Source of the DNA: Ophioceras dolichostomum
Lineage: Eukaryota > Ascomycota > Sordariomycetes > Magnaporthales > Ophioceraceae
NCBI GenBank assembly: GCA_003049485.1
Contig: PYST01000047.1
Span: 62,001-126,000, forward strand
DNA length: 64,000 nt
Direction of reading: 5' to 3'
Shown here: positions 23,130 through 34,756 of the stretch, one piece after another
Numbering within the stretch: the stretch's first letter is position 1
Layout: each line of letters begins with the position of its first letter
Made by a program: the position numbers and the translations under genes
The notes under the pieces: generated by a model
Told to the model about the DNA's origin: nothing
Database searches by the model: none
The model's input: only the letters and a program-made list of their open reading frames with translations

Positions 23130-23600
23130 GCTTGTTGGAGGCGTTGACGAATGCGCTGTGTGGGGTGTGGGTGTGGGTGCGAAGGTGTGTTGAGGAAGGT
23201 TCGGCGAGGGAGGCGGAACGTAGAAGGTTGGCGCCTTGTGTTCAAATACATGAAATCATCAACAAATGCAAACGCGAAAACACGTGGTCGGCTGTTTACC
23301 TACATGCTCGAACGGTGGCATGTGTTTACCTACCTACCTAGGTAACTTATGCACCAATGACAAATTCTTTCCAAACGGGCAAGTGCAAACGGGCAAGTGC
23401 AAACGGGCAAGTGCAAACTGGCATGTGTGCAAACGGGCAAAGAAGTCACCTCTATGTCCCCTCCCACGGCGACCACCTCGAGCGAGAATTACTGTCCGTA
23501 AAAGGAGCACTAGAAACTTCATCTCGGCTCGACAGCCATCTTCTGAAGGTACTCTTTCTTCAAACATTGCTATCAGCCCCCGATATCCATCAACTCATTC
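23130..23600. promoter_or_regulatory. bidirectional promoter region with minisatellite
   Basis: A 471-bp divergent intergenic region between the Hsp70-like and coiled-coil genes. It contains TTACCTACCTACCTAGGTAA (23326-23345) and the 14-nt minisatellite listed next. A half-perfect heat-shock-like GAAACTTC occurs near 23515, too little to claim an HSE. Confidence 0.5.
23372..23442 (+). repeat. 14-nt minisatellite CAAACGGGCAAGTG
   Basis: Three perfect tandem copies (23372-23413), then one 16-nt variant and one partial copy. Confidence 0.93.
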
Positions 23601-25119
23601 ATGACATCTCATCCGCATCCTGACGACCACGGTACCGAAGGAAACCCCTCCCGCACCAGGCAACGCCCCGAGCTCATCAACTCAGCTAGGCCAGCGCCGG
23701 GCATGAGGGAGGAGGCTGCAAGGCTCCTCGGCCACTTGATCTCCTGGATCATGCCCCCACAACAGCCTGTTACGCCAATTGGCAATGGAGTCCCGAGCAC
23801 AGAGAATGAGCAGAACATGGAGTTGACTGGTCTGCGGCAACAACTTGATTCTCTTCTGTACGAATCCAATGCTTTGCGTCAGCAGCTCCTTCAGCATGAG
23901 CATCAGCATGAGCAGGTATTCAATGCTTTGCGTCAGCAGAGACAGAACAACACCATCCTGCAGTCCAACATCAAAACCATGCAGCAGCATTGGGCGGCCC
24001 TCAAGAGCGACTACGACAAGACGCAGGAGCAGAACAAGAAGCTCGACTCTAACCACAGCTTCACGTCGCACGAGCTTGGTAAGCAGCGTGGGCTCGTCGA
24101 GCAGCTGCGGGGGACCATCCGCCAACAGCAGCAAACAATTGAGCAGCAGCAACACTGCATCGACAACGCCAACGAAACGGCGTTCTCTCAGCTCGTCGAG
24201 GATGTTTCGGTCGAGTTGCCTGACGACGAGATTCAGGCTAAGTTCGGCCGTCTATTCGGGACAGGCTTTGACGGGTGGTGCCTTGACAACAGTGCGCCAG
24301 AGATCGATCCCGTCGTTCTCTCAAAGTGCGTCGACATTAGCACCGGCCTCGTCTGGTCAAGCCCAGACCTCCCTGCCCACCTCGCGTTTGATCCCAAGGA
24401 CGAAGTGTCATCGGTCCTCCTTCTACAGTCAGCCTTGTCTCGTCACCTCTGTGATGCCTTCTTGAAGAGCCCGTTCTTCATAATCGACCTCGTTATGGAA
24501 AGCGACTCAAAGATCGTCCACTTCAATCCCACGAAGTGTGGACTTGATGAGCTCCTCAGCCAGTTCGCCACTAGTAAGCAAGCCTAGGCTGATAACAAAC
24601 CAGTAGTTCATTGCTAACAGAAACCGTGTAGCTTCCAAATCCGCTGCGGTTGAGTGGCGCATTCAAACTGTCAATCTCCTTCAGAAAGTCCTTCCAGTGG
24701 AACCAAAGCTCGTTCGTTCGGTTGTCACAAGATTCCTCCGAGGCTATGCTTGCCTGATTCAGCCGCCAAGTGAGCAGATGGAGAGCGAGCTCACTGACAT
24801 CGCAGTCTCCTTTGCCAAGCTTTCGCAGCGGCTCTGGAAGCGGAAATCGACGATCAGTGTGTGGGGCATTGAGAAACTTGGTGGTGCTCCTTTCGCGGCG
24901 AACGCCGGCCTCTTCGACGCGGACCCGTCAGTTAGCTTGCTTCTTGGAGATACAGCTTTGGATGGGCGACCCATGTGTGTGGTCACCAAGCCGCTCATCA
25001 TGGCCTCTAGCGTCGAGGAAAACGGTGAGAGTGAGCAGAAGGTGCGCACAGTTTGGTCAAAGGCCTCCGTCTGGATTTCGAGCGCATCAGCGGAGAACGC
25101 CGAGATTCGTATAGAGTAG
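23601..25119 (+). CDS. coiled-coil hypothetical protein, partner of the divergent Hsp70-like gene
   Basis: Two exons, 23601..24573 and 24632..25119 (GTAAGC donor, GTGTAG acceptor), give 486 aa. The N-terminus is basic with a short hydrophobic stretch (LLGHLISWIMP). Residues about 75-200 are Gln/Glu/Leu-rich and form a long coiled coil (LRQQLDSLLYESNALRQQLL; IRQQQQTIEQQQ). The C-terminal half is globular and well conserved-looking (DISTGLVWSSPDLPAHLAFD, RFLRGYACLIQP, SVWGIEKLGGAPFAANAGLF). I know of similar hypothetical proteins in other Sordariomycetes but of no assigned function. No enzyme motif is visible. Sharing a promoter with the Hsp70-like gene suggests co-expression, which is inference only. 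Confidence 0.75.
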
Positions 25120-26187
25120 ACGGAGGCGTACGAAGGATGTGTTGTCAAGACCAGATCTCAGTCGACTGAACTTGATGATTGGGCAGCAAGATCACGAGGT
25201 GAACAAGGGACAGGAAGGCTGGAAGCTTTCCGATGCGTTATGAGACACGAGACTGAACAAGAAGGGGGATATCAGGGAGGCCTGAGACCTTGTAGCCTAG
25301 CTCGGCACTTGACCAACCAATACTCCTATAATTGCAGCCTCGAAAAGGATATCTTGGCTCCTCGGAATTTGCCGATGAGTCAGCGAGATGGAGGCTTGGC
25401 GTCTGATCCAGACTGTCGGGTCACGATTCCCCATGCCAGAGATGTGGTGCTAGTGATGACGTCATGGGTCCTGGTCTGTTCTCAGGCGCACCCTCCAATG
25501 CCACCAAGCATGCCGCCAAGCGAATGACGCCGGCGAACCAACGCGCACGTCCGGGCCAAAAGCTCCTTGAACAGAAGCTCCGGCATCCAATGAGCTGAGT
25601 GCGCTACCTCGTAGACGTCATAAGCCGCACCTGAAATCTCGATAGGAACCGCCTGTGCCCAGCATGAGTGGCACGCCGTGCACGCCAGAGCCATCAGCGC
25701 TGGCGTTTGCCCACTGTCTCAGGACGGGAGGGATCGAGCCCCCCAAGCAAACAGAACAGCAGAGCAATTGGGTTTGGCCTTCCCTCGGGTGAGGGATTGA
25801 TGCAATTTTGCTGGGACTAGTAGTGTTTGTCGGTGGGTACTTGCACTGGTAGAGCTGTTTCCCTTTCTGGCAGGGGCCAGGCGAGCTCTGCCTGCGTCAA
25901 GTAAACAGAAATACAGAGGTGACGTGATTGATTCGTCGTGAGTGCCACCCCTTTGTTGCATCATCATAACGTCTCCAGCGCTGCTCTGGTGGTTCCACTC
26001 TACACCAGCATCCCTCTCTTCCACTACATTGCCTCAGCATATTCGTGAACTCGAAACCCATCGACAATACATTCGCGACTCAAAATCTCCCGAAGTCGGC
26101 CTTTAGCCCTCGTTTCCCTGAATAGCAGAGCGCGGCGACGGCCTCTTACCATACCTACCCAGACAGTCTTCCCCGTCCACCATCACC
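25120..26187. other. intergenic region, no gene recognised
   Basis: About 1.07 kb between two plus-strand genes; it should hold the promoter of the Ish1-like gene. No coding signal was recognised. Confidence 0.6.
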
Positions 26188-28101
26188 ATGAGAGTGCTTC
26201 CCACTCTCGTCAGCCTGGCCTTCGTGGCCGGGACACTCGGAAGCAGCTGGTTCTCTAAGGCTGGTAGGTGCAGACTCCAGTCACCACTCACTCTCATTCT
26301 TATAGAGTGGGTAAAGCAAACGGAATTCTGACCGAAGCTGGATTACAGCGTACAACAAGTGGCACGAGACCGAGCTGGAGCGATGGCTGTCCGATCACGA
26401 TATCCCGTATCCCACGCCCGCCGACCGCCGTGACCTAGAGAAACTGGTTGAGTCCAGCTGGAACGACTATGTCGTCACCCCATACCAATCCTGGGACGCC
26501 GAGACGTTGAGCAACTACCTCAAGCTCAAGGGCGTCGAGACGCAGGAGTCCGCGCAGGCCAGCAAGGGCAGCCTGATCTCGCTGGTGCAGAAGAACTGGT
26601 ACGAGACCGAGGAGAAGGCCCAGCAAGGATGGTCCAACATTAGGGACTGGATCCTCGACACCTGGACCGACAGCCAGCTCAAGGCCTTCTGCGATCGCCA
26701 CGCCATCCCTGTGCCGCAGCCTCGCAAGCGCGACACCTTCCTAACCAAGGCCCGTGGCGCTTACGACACGGCGTCCCAGAAGATCGGTGAAGCGGCCTCG
26801 TACCCCGGCAATTGGCTGTACGAGACGTGGACCGAGTCCGATCTCAAGGAGTGGCTCGACACGAATGGCTTCCCGGCGCCTCAGCCCTCGACTCGTGACA
26901 AGCTCATCGCCTCGGTTCGCCGCAACTCGCGCCTCGCCTATCTCCGGGCTCAAGACCAGTTGGCTAGCGCCACTGCCAGTGCCCAGGCTGCGTATGCCAC
27001 CCTCACTGATAAGCTGATCGACGCCTGGGGCGAGTCGGACCTAAAAGACTTCTGTGACCGCAATGGAATCAATGGTGAGGTCTCTCCAATCCGAATCTCA
27101 GGTCGATGCAAGTACTGACCGATGGTATCTCCTTCCCTTTGCAGTGCCACAGGGAACCAAGGTCAACGAGATCCGCGCCCTCGTCCGCAAGCATCGCGCG
27201 GAGCTCCTCGGCGATACTCTCTCAGGCACGGTCGCTTCAGCCTACGGAGCAGCGACCTCTAAGGCAGGTAACGAGTACGCTCGCGCCACAGATGCCACCT
27301 CGGATGCTGCCCAGCAGGCCTTCGACGCCGCCGTGTCCACCTGGTCCGCGAGCCGATTGAAGGCATATCTGGACGCACGCGGCATCCCTATCCCTCAGGC
27401 CTCCAAGACCGACGAGCTCCGTGCTCTCGTCCGCAAGCACTCGCACCAGGCTGCCGCTACTTGGAACAGCATCAACTTCGAGGACTACTCCGTCGAGAAC
27501 CTGAAGAACTACCTCGTGGCCAACGGCGACGCAGCGGCCAAGAAGGTCGGCGAGAAGACCGACGCCACCCGGGCTGAGCTCGTTAAGGCTGCTCAGTCGG
27601 CTTATACCTCGGCTTCCAAGGCAGGAGGCGCTACATATGCCTCTGCCGCGAGCTACCTTGCTTCCACCACCCAGTCGGCCAAGGACAGTGTCTTCGACAC
27701 GTGGAGCGAGAGCGAGCTGAAGGCTTACCTGGACAGCTATGGCATTGTGAGTTCATCAACCCTTTCCCTTCTAGAACCCATTGTGCTTCCAGAAAGAGCC
27801 AGTGATGCACAGAGCAAACTCTCTGGAGAAATCCCCTCACATGCTAACAACTCCCGAAATTCGACAAACAAAACAGCCCGTACCCCAAGGCTCCAAGCTT
27901 AACGAGCTCCGCGCCTACGCCCGCAAGCATCTGACCTATTTCCGCTACGGCACCTCCAACCCGACCGACACCATCTTCGCCAAGATCGGCGAGGGCTTCA
28001 GGGACACGTGGAGCTGGGTTAGGGACCAGCTCAACATCGGTGCCGACGCCGCGCAGAAGAGGTCTGATGAGGCCAAGGCCAAGGCTAAGGAGGAGCTGTG
28101 A
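26188..28101 (+). CDS. Ish1/Msc1-family stress-responsive protein with LEM-like repeats
   Basis: Four exons, 26188..26263, 26349..27074, 27145..27746 and 27877..28101; phases agree and give 542 aa. It begins with a cleavable signal peptide (MRVLPTLVSLAFVAGTLGSS). The mature part is at least eight copies of a helix-extension-helix motif of the form W-T/S-E-S-x-L-K-x-x-L-x-x-x-G-I-P-x-P-Q, for example YETWTESDLKEWLDTNGFPA and DTWSESELKAYLDSYGI. Ala/Ser-rich amphipathic stretches separate them. These features match S. pombe Ish1 and S. cerevisiae Msc1, nuclear-envelope/ER proteins induced by stress and linked to meiotic recombination or nuclear-envelope integrity. Repeat units are cut by introns just before the VPQG or PVPQG tail. 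The C-terminus is Lys/Ala/Glu-rich. Confidence 0.93.
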
Positions 28102-28746
28102 AGAGAACGAAACCATTTATTCTTTGTTGATTGCGTCAACGTCGCGCACGCCCCACAGCTTTATCTTCCTCTGAGCAGACCTGCCTGTTGATGCGTTTTT
28201 TATGTGTTCTAGTTGAGGATGATAGGAGAATAGGAGGCGAAAGGAGGAATGAATAGGATGAAAGGTACGAAAGGGGATAATTGGGAGAGGAAAAGCAATA
28301 TGAGAAGAACCATTAGTTGATGTTCGGGTAAGGGGAGTTGGTGTCAGTCGATGTTTTTCTCCTTTTACCTGTACTGCCCCTGAGCAGGCAGCCAAAAGAT
28401 CTCCATCAATCATTACGGCTTTGTTATTCGCGTTGCAAGATTACAGGGAAAGAGGAGGTGACGGTTTAGTTAGGTAACTGTTGCGAGAAATGTGGTTTTG
28501 TTATTGACTTCTTTTAACTGCCCTTTCCTGTAGGTCATGATGGTGCAACGGTTGAGACGGTGGGACAAACACCAGTCAGGACGCGCGAGACATATCCAGG
28601 TGCTTTTAGAAATGCCTTCGTGAAAATCATACTTGTAGCACTGCTACAGAAAAATATCACTTGTTCCATTATAACGAGCTTTCACCCAAACGCCTTTCGC
28701 ATGCTTTCTTCCCTCCAGTAAGAATCCCAACTTCCCATTCCCCCCC
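28102..28746. other. convergent 3' intergenic region
   Basis: 645 bp between the 3' ends of the Ish1-like and App1-like genes. No further gene was seen. Confidence 0.65.
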
Positions 28747-30461
28747 TTACAACATCAACGCCATGGCCACCACCATCGCGACGCCCACACTCCTCAACAA
28801 CCCAACCCCAAGCACCGCACCACCCCCATGAACGCCCAACAGCTCATCCTGGTACCCAAACGTCACATTCTGCGGTACGCTCGCGTTATAGCACTCGCCA
28901 GGTCCCAGCCCAGAGACGTCGATCCCCTTCAGGTCGTCCGTCGTCCTGAAAAACATATAGCTGCTCTGATTCAGCCCTTCGAAGCCTTTAGTGTTATAAG
29001 GAAACAGCATATCCTTATCCGTCGCGCTCGTGTTCCTCAGCAGAATACAAGCAACCTGTCCCGGGTAGTCGCGCGCCATCTGCGGGTAGTCCCTCATGAT
29101 GTCCGAGTTCGACGTGTCGCCCACCAGCACGAACCTCCTCGAGGGAAAAGTCTGGAAGATCCGGTCGAGGAGGTATTTTCTGATTGACAGCGTCGCGCTC
29201 ACGTCCGAGAAGTTCAGCGGGCGGGTGTCGAACGAGCCCGGGGGGTACGTCCGGTAGATGTAGTCCATGTATATGCGCGTCGCCTGCTCCGGCGTGGTGG
29301 TCAGGTAGTGGAAGTGGGTTTCGGAGGCGGCGCCCAGGGAGGAGGAGCGCGACCAGTTGGCGTAGACGGACGGCATGTCGCCCCACGGCACGAAGGCGTT
29401 GGCGAAGCTGTTGAGGAGCCCCTCCTTCGGCTTGTAGATCTTGGTCACCCGCAGGATGTCGTCGATGTCCGACACGATGGTCAGCCCACGAGGCGGCACG
29501 AGATACGCGGTCGCGTTGCCGAGCGTGGCGCCGTCGGCGTGCAGGGCGAGGCGCTGGATCGACGAGGTCTGGTCGCCCGGCGTGAGGCCGTTGAGGGCGA
29601 TGGGGACGAACACGTCGAAGTCGCCTTCCTTCGTCGTCGGGTAGGGGAGCTTGATGTCCTGAGCGCCGCCGCCGCCGGTGGTGTTCGCAGCGGCGGTGTC
29701 GCTGCTGGAGCCTGGCTCTGGGGGCGCGGGCGAGATGTGCATCGTCACGTTCTGGTTGTCCTGCTGCAGGACGAAGATTGAGGCCGTCACGTTGCGGGCT
29801 TGGGCCTGCTGCGCGGGTTGGAGGTCCTTGATGTCGACGTCGATGAGGAAGACGTTGGCTAGCTTATCTAGTTTCGCCTGATCTGTGTTTGGCTGCTTGT
29901 ACACCTGTTTGTTTTTGCGAGCTCCGGAGACTCCCCATGTCAACATCACACATGATTTTGTAGCTCAAGCTAAAGGCCCGAGAGAAAATGGGTTCCCACG
30001 TAGAAACTAACATTTCCCCGGAACCGAATGTTCCAAGCATTGTTGCTCCAGTTCCCATACGGCGGTATATTCAAGACCTGCGTGGGCAGGGCGCGAACCT
30101 GGTCGTCGTCAATTCCCAGGGAGCTCTGCACCTTGGCTCCGGTCGGGAGGTCCTGGAAGAAGTTCGGCACGCCCTCGGCCACGTACGACGGGATGGCCGA
30201 GCCGAGGCTCGACAGCACGGAGTTGACTCCCGACTCGAAGCTGCCCCAGAGGTCCCCGAGGTCCCTCTGCTGCATGGCCCTCGTCCGCGTGGGCAGGTCT
30301 AGCGCCGGGGACGGCGTGATCAGAGGGTGCGGAGCCGCCGCCGCTCCCGTTGCTGCCGCTGCGACGGGTTGGGGCCTTGGAGGAGCCGGCGATGCCTGTG
30401 TGAGACATGCCAGAATAGCCCCCGCCGCCAGAATGGCGTTTGTACGCATACCCGTGGACAT
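28747..30461 (-). CDS. App1-type (DUF2183) phosphatidate phosphatase, predicted secreted and GPI-anchored
   Basis: Two exons, 30461..30012 and 29904..28747 (donor GTTAGT, acceptor AAACAG), give 535 aa. Exon 1 encodes a signal peptide (MRTNAILAAGAILACLTQAS) and a Pro/Ala-rich spacer. NIRFRGN joined to VYKQPNTDQAKLDKLANVFL is the App1 N-terminal block. The catalytic core has the DxDD element in TIVSDIDDILRVTK (D296, D298, D299) and RRFVLVGDTSNSDI. Family members usually have DIDDT or DIDDV; Ile here is unusual. Several N-glycosylation sequons and a C-terminal hydrophobic tail (LRSVGVAMVVAMALML) preceded by small residues suggest GPI anchoring. Yeast App1, by contrast, is cytosolic at actin patches. 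The family hydrolyses phosphatidate and related lipids; activity on the extracellular face is inference. Confidence 0.88.
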
Positions 30462-31765
30462 CGTCTAGACCATAGATATGGACTACACCGTGATGGGAGA
30501 GAAGCTCAGAGAACGACGAGACGGTGACAGGGAAGGAATGCTATTCGGGAGAGGGAAGGAACGGCCATATTTTTCAGGAGCAATCCAAATTCAACCACGG
30601 CGTGCCTGGGTTAAGCAGCGCGCTGCCACCTCGGAACTCCCGAGCTTGCCCGGGGTGCTTCCCGTCGTTTCAATGATCGACAATCTGGTGTAAGTCCCCT
30701 TCTTGGCAAACGTCATCGACACAGTGTCCCAGGGGCAACGTGAGCTTGTTTAGTGGGCTGGCTTCTTGTTTCAGCATGTGGCGTCACTGCCGTTAGGGCG
30801 GTCCACCAATCAGGCTCCTAGCACAGCCGGGCGCCCCAGGTCCCAACGAGCTTCCACAGCGTCATGCTCGGCAACCCCTTGCCCACACGAGAGCTGGAGG
30901 TGTGCTGAATCCTCACGTCATGTACTGACTGGCGCCAACCTGCTAGCTTCACCATACACTCAGCCAACCCAACAGACCTCAAGTCGTCGGCCAGACCAGA
31001 TGCTACTAATCAAATCTAGATAACCCTAGATATATATTTTTGACTTCAGATGGCCGTGCTTGTGGAACTCAACTTGTGGCTCGATCCAAATGCTAAGGGC
31101 TAACGAAGTTCCAGGGTCTATCAGAGAGGCTCAACGTCTTTTTTTTATGATATATTCGGTCACAGGCATGGAAAGTGGTCATGGTATTATTGGATGGGTT
31201 TTGTTGTACAACCAGCGTTGATCCTCCGCGATGTAGACATGTAGACGCAGACATCCCCCGAGAGAATGCCGAAAAAAGTGGCGCGGAGCAGCAGCCTATT
31301 CAGCAAGCCGTGGACGTACCCACAACAGAAAGGGCAGCAGCTTCACCTGTCCTTGCTCATGTAGTGGTATCTTGCCAGCTTTGGAGTTAGAGCCCGGCAT
31401 CGAGCACGGCCTTTCGGCCTTCTCCGTCCAGACTCTTCACACGCAACGAGTTTCTCGACCACGAGATGAACGCTGGTGTTCCTTGAATGATTCTAACCAT
31501 GTTCATATCTCCCGGCCATTCCCTGCGAATGCTCCGAGGGGACCATGTCAACCACACCGGCTATGCACCCAAGTTAGCACCGAACTGTCCCGCCAATATC
31601 CCAAGGTCCCTCTCTCACACTCTCTCTCCATCTAGAGTCCTCACACACCTTTAGGTCAGACGCCTGCCAGACGAAATCTCGGTAAAGGTCTTTGCTCGAC
31701 GGCTTCTGCTATCCCCAGCCACTGCCGTTGACGATGACTCGCATCGTCGGGCTTCCCGAATCATT
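30462..31765. other. intergenic region, no gene recognised
   Basis: About 1.3 kb, AT-richer around 30990-31170 with a poly-T run at 31140. No coding segment was supported. Confidence 0.6.
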
Positions 31766-34306
31766 TCAATCCACACTGAGGTCGAACCTGTAGAATTCGA
31801 CGCTTGTGAGAGGTCCGTTCGTTCGGCGGTTGTAAATTTCTTCGGTGTGCCTCCGCTCCTTCATCTGACGTCGGAAGCACGGGTCCCAATCGCCAAGGGT
31901 CTCAGCGTACGCCTCGTAGTGAACGAGCAAGCCGATGCAATCGTTGGTCCCGCATATCATAGGCTCAATCCTTGTGCAGTCTGGTCGAAAAGTGGCCGTA
32001 GTCTGATGACTGCTCATCGGCCTGGCTTCATGTAAATGAGACGGCCGGCAAGTTGGCGAGTCGGAGGCGGGTCGCGTCTGCCGAGGCTCGCGCCAAGGCT
32101 AAGGAGACGAGTGTTTATAGGGTGGCGACTACCCTCCTCAAGTATATTGTCGATGAAGAGACCGGTGATCATCGTTCCTTGGCTCTCTGTTGCGATTGAG
32201 GACAACCGAGCACCGAGGTCGCTGTCATCTGGATACCGCACAGGACCTAGAACGACGGAACGACCCGGGCTTGTAATGATCTGTTCCCAGCCATCTAGGT
32301 CAGCAGCCAGGTGCGGAACTGAGGTAAGGTCCTGTAATGTACGTATCATATTTTCAAGCCGGCGAGGATGCATCGTATGCTGGACTGTGGAGATAGCCCG
32401 ATGCAAAATAAAGCACGACCAAATGCGGTCTAGGTCTTGAGGACGAGCGGAAATGCTACAGAGTAAGAGATAAGGGGACTCAAGAGGATGAAAGGCAGCT
32501 CACCGCGGGGAAAAGATGACCGAGAAGGGGATTGGTGAACGCGCCTACTGACGTAATGCGCTCCCGTGGACTCAGCGCCAGATGAACCGGGAAGCCAGTA
32601 TCACTGCCCACGAGCTTGTCCGAAGACCCCCAATATACGGCGATGCCATGTGTGCCCCAACCATCGAAATATGCGGTGATTCCTGTCGCATATGAGCCGT
32701 TGCGAAAGAGGGGCAGGAAGCCGCATATCCGCCGGGGGGGATCACCTATGCCGAGGATCGACCCGGGAGCATCCATACTGTCGACGATGTTTAACTGGAC
32801 TCCGCCGGCCAAGCCGGGGTCGGTATCCCAAAGAGCACGCGTCGGCCAGGACGGCGCCCCCTGCCGAGCTTCAGAGGCTTCCTTGACACTGGAGTCTAGG
32901 TAACCCACGCTGGTCAACCTGAGGTCCTGCAGCAATACAAAACTCCCTCAGCAAGTAAGTCGACAGACATCATCCAAAAAGGGGAAGTCGGTGGCCACTC
33001 ACGTCCTGCGATATGGAGAGATCATGCGGGTCCGGACCGAACGCCACGCCATACCAACCCTTGCTTGGAGTCCCGAGCCAAGCGGAAGTGGCTCTATCAC
33101 GGTAGATGAAGCAGAGCGCCCGCAGCCCGCGATATCCAATGACGAATTTGACACCAACAACGTCATTCTTGCGGACGTGGACTCGTGCCGCCATGCTCTT
33201 GCTGGCGGGAACTTCGCGGAGGCTGCCTTCGACGGCACCTCGACGGTCTCCACCGGTGGAGATAGGACGTGCCGCCGATACAGATGCAAGCTGCTGCCAG
33301 CCAACCTCCGTCCGCCGGCATCTCTCGTAGTGGCCAGGCTTTCTTTGCACGATCGGGGCCGGGGTAAAGCCGAGGGACAAGCGACGCAGTATGCTGGATT
33401 GCTAAGAGCAGCGACCTAATCAAGGGAGCTTGATTATGGCGCCGCGGTTTTTTGGGCAGATCAAACCGATCCGACGCTTTCTGCTCATCAAATTGATGAT
33501 CAAAGTACTGCAACAATTCCTGCTGGAGTTCGATGGGCAGCTATCCGCAGCGGAGGAGGATGCCCCTTAATTCCGTCTCCGATATGATGCGAGATTCAGG
33601 CTCCGGGAAACGCGCCCAGGTCAGCGTGGGACTCGTGGGATTCGGTTTGAGGTAGTCGTGGTACCAGACCTCATTATTATTGAGGTCGAGGCCTTCGCCG
33701 GCCCAGAGCCACCGGGGTACGAAAGCGCCAGTCGGCTTTTTCAGCCTCAAGAGCGTCGCGAAGTCGACGCCGTGCCACTGCTGCTGGGCGACCTTCCAGC
33801 AATGCTGGTGGACGAAGTCCAATTTGACAGTGACGCTGGAGTCAAGAAGAGAAGTTGGTCGCGCACCGCGAGGAAGGAGGACGCGACCCTTGTACTTCCT
33901 CGCCTTGAAATCGTAGACCCGCGGATTCATATCATCTTGGCTAGGAGGGCGATGACAACGTTCGACAACTGTGGTGGCAGAGCGGGGTCCAGATATCAGT
34001 TTCAGCGGATACAGACGGGCTAGAGACTGAGCCAAAGCATGACGACGACAACAAGGAACACAGACAGTTACTCGCATGCGAGGCTAGGCCACCTGGCATT
34101 ACGCGTGAGGAGACAAATCAGGCATTCGCCCGCGAGCTCATAGTGAAGGCGAAAATCTGATGATGGCACCTCCGGGAGCACATGGGAGGCCGACTCATCA
34201 TCTTCCGTGAGAACATCGGGGGACGATTCATCTTCCGTCAGATCAGAGGACGATTCATCTTCCATCAGATCGTCAGAGGACGACTCTTCTTCCCTGAGAA
34301 CCGCCA
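31766..34306 (-). CDS. F-box/DUF7600-like protein gene, reading frame probably broken
   Basis: The segments read in order like one fungal F-box protein. They are: an acidic N-terminus from ATG 34306 (MAVLREEESSSDDL, then ECLICLLT); VYDFKARKYKGRV to HDYLKPNPTSP; an F-box-like LPIELQQELLQYFD; VGVKFVIGYRGLRALCFIYR with SAWLG; DLRLTSVGYL to GTHGIAVYWG; WEQIITSPGRSVVLG; and NDCIGLLVHYEAYAETLGDW to the stop at 31766. One intron is clear (GTGAGT at 33003 to GCTGCAG near 32930). Other joins fail. A TAG at 33543-33541 directly precedes the F-box helix in the same frame with no usable intron. The frame shifts between about 33420 and 33250. Two segments meet at 32014-32017 through an ATGA overlap. It is either a decaying pseudogene or a gene with sequence errors. 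Such proteins normally serve as SCF ubiquitin-ligase adaptors. Confidence 0.5.
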
Positions 34307-34756
34307 TTTTTGAGCAATCCGGATTGAATGTGCACGGAAAGCTTGCTAGATCTAGGCTGTTTTCTGGGGGATGGGAAAGAACAAACGGCCTTTTGGGGGT
34401 TGGAGCTGCCACCTCCGGCTTGGAAGGAAGGAGCAAACAAACAAACAAATAAACAAAGGCAATACTCTCGTCACATGACTTGAGCGATGCAGCAAACGAT
34501 GGGCCTACCACGCTTCAGACCTCGGACCTGATACCAGCAAGGTAAGGTACCAGGAGGTACGTTGGGTGGTGGTTCAGGTCGATGGTAATTGTACTTTTGA
34601 TGAGCTCCCAAACACAACGCAACCTGTTGGCTATATTGCAGTCCCTGCCCGATGAGATCCCCTCATGGTCAAGGGGCACCACCTAGACCGCCTTGCACCT
34701 GCCTGGCACCTCCTCTTTCCTTCTCTCTTTCCTTCTCTCTTTCCTCCATTTCCCTC
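34307..34756. other. short intergenic region
   Basis: 450 bp upstream of the F-box-like gene and downstream of the tail-anchored protein gene; nothing coding was recognised. Confidence 0.6.

Noticed and set aside
23510..23525. Heat-shock element near the Hsp70-like gene (GAAACTTC)
   Set aside because: Only two of the three inverted units needed are present.
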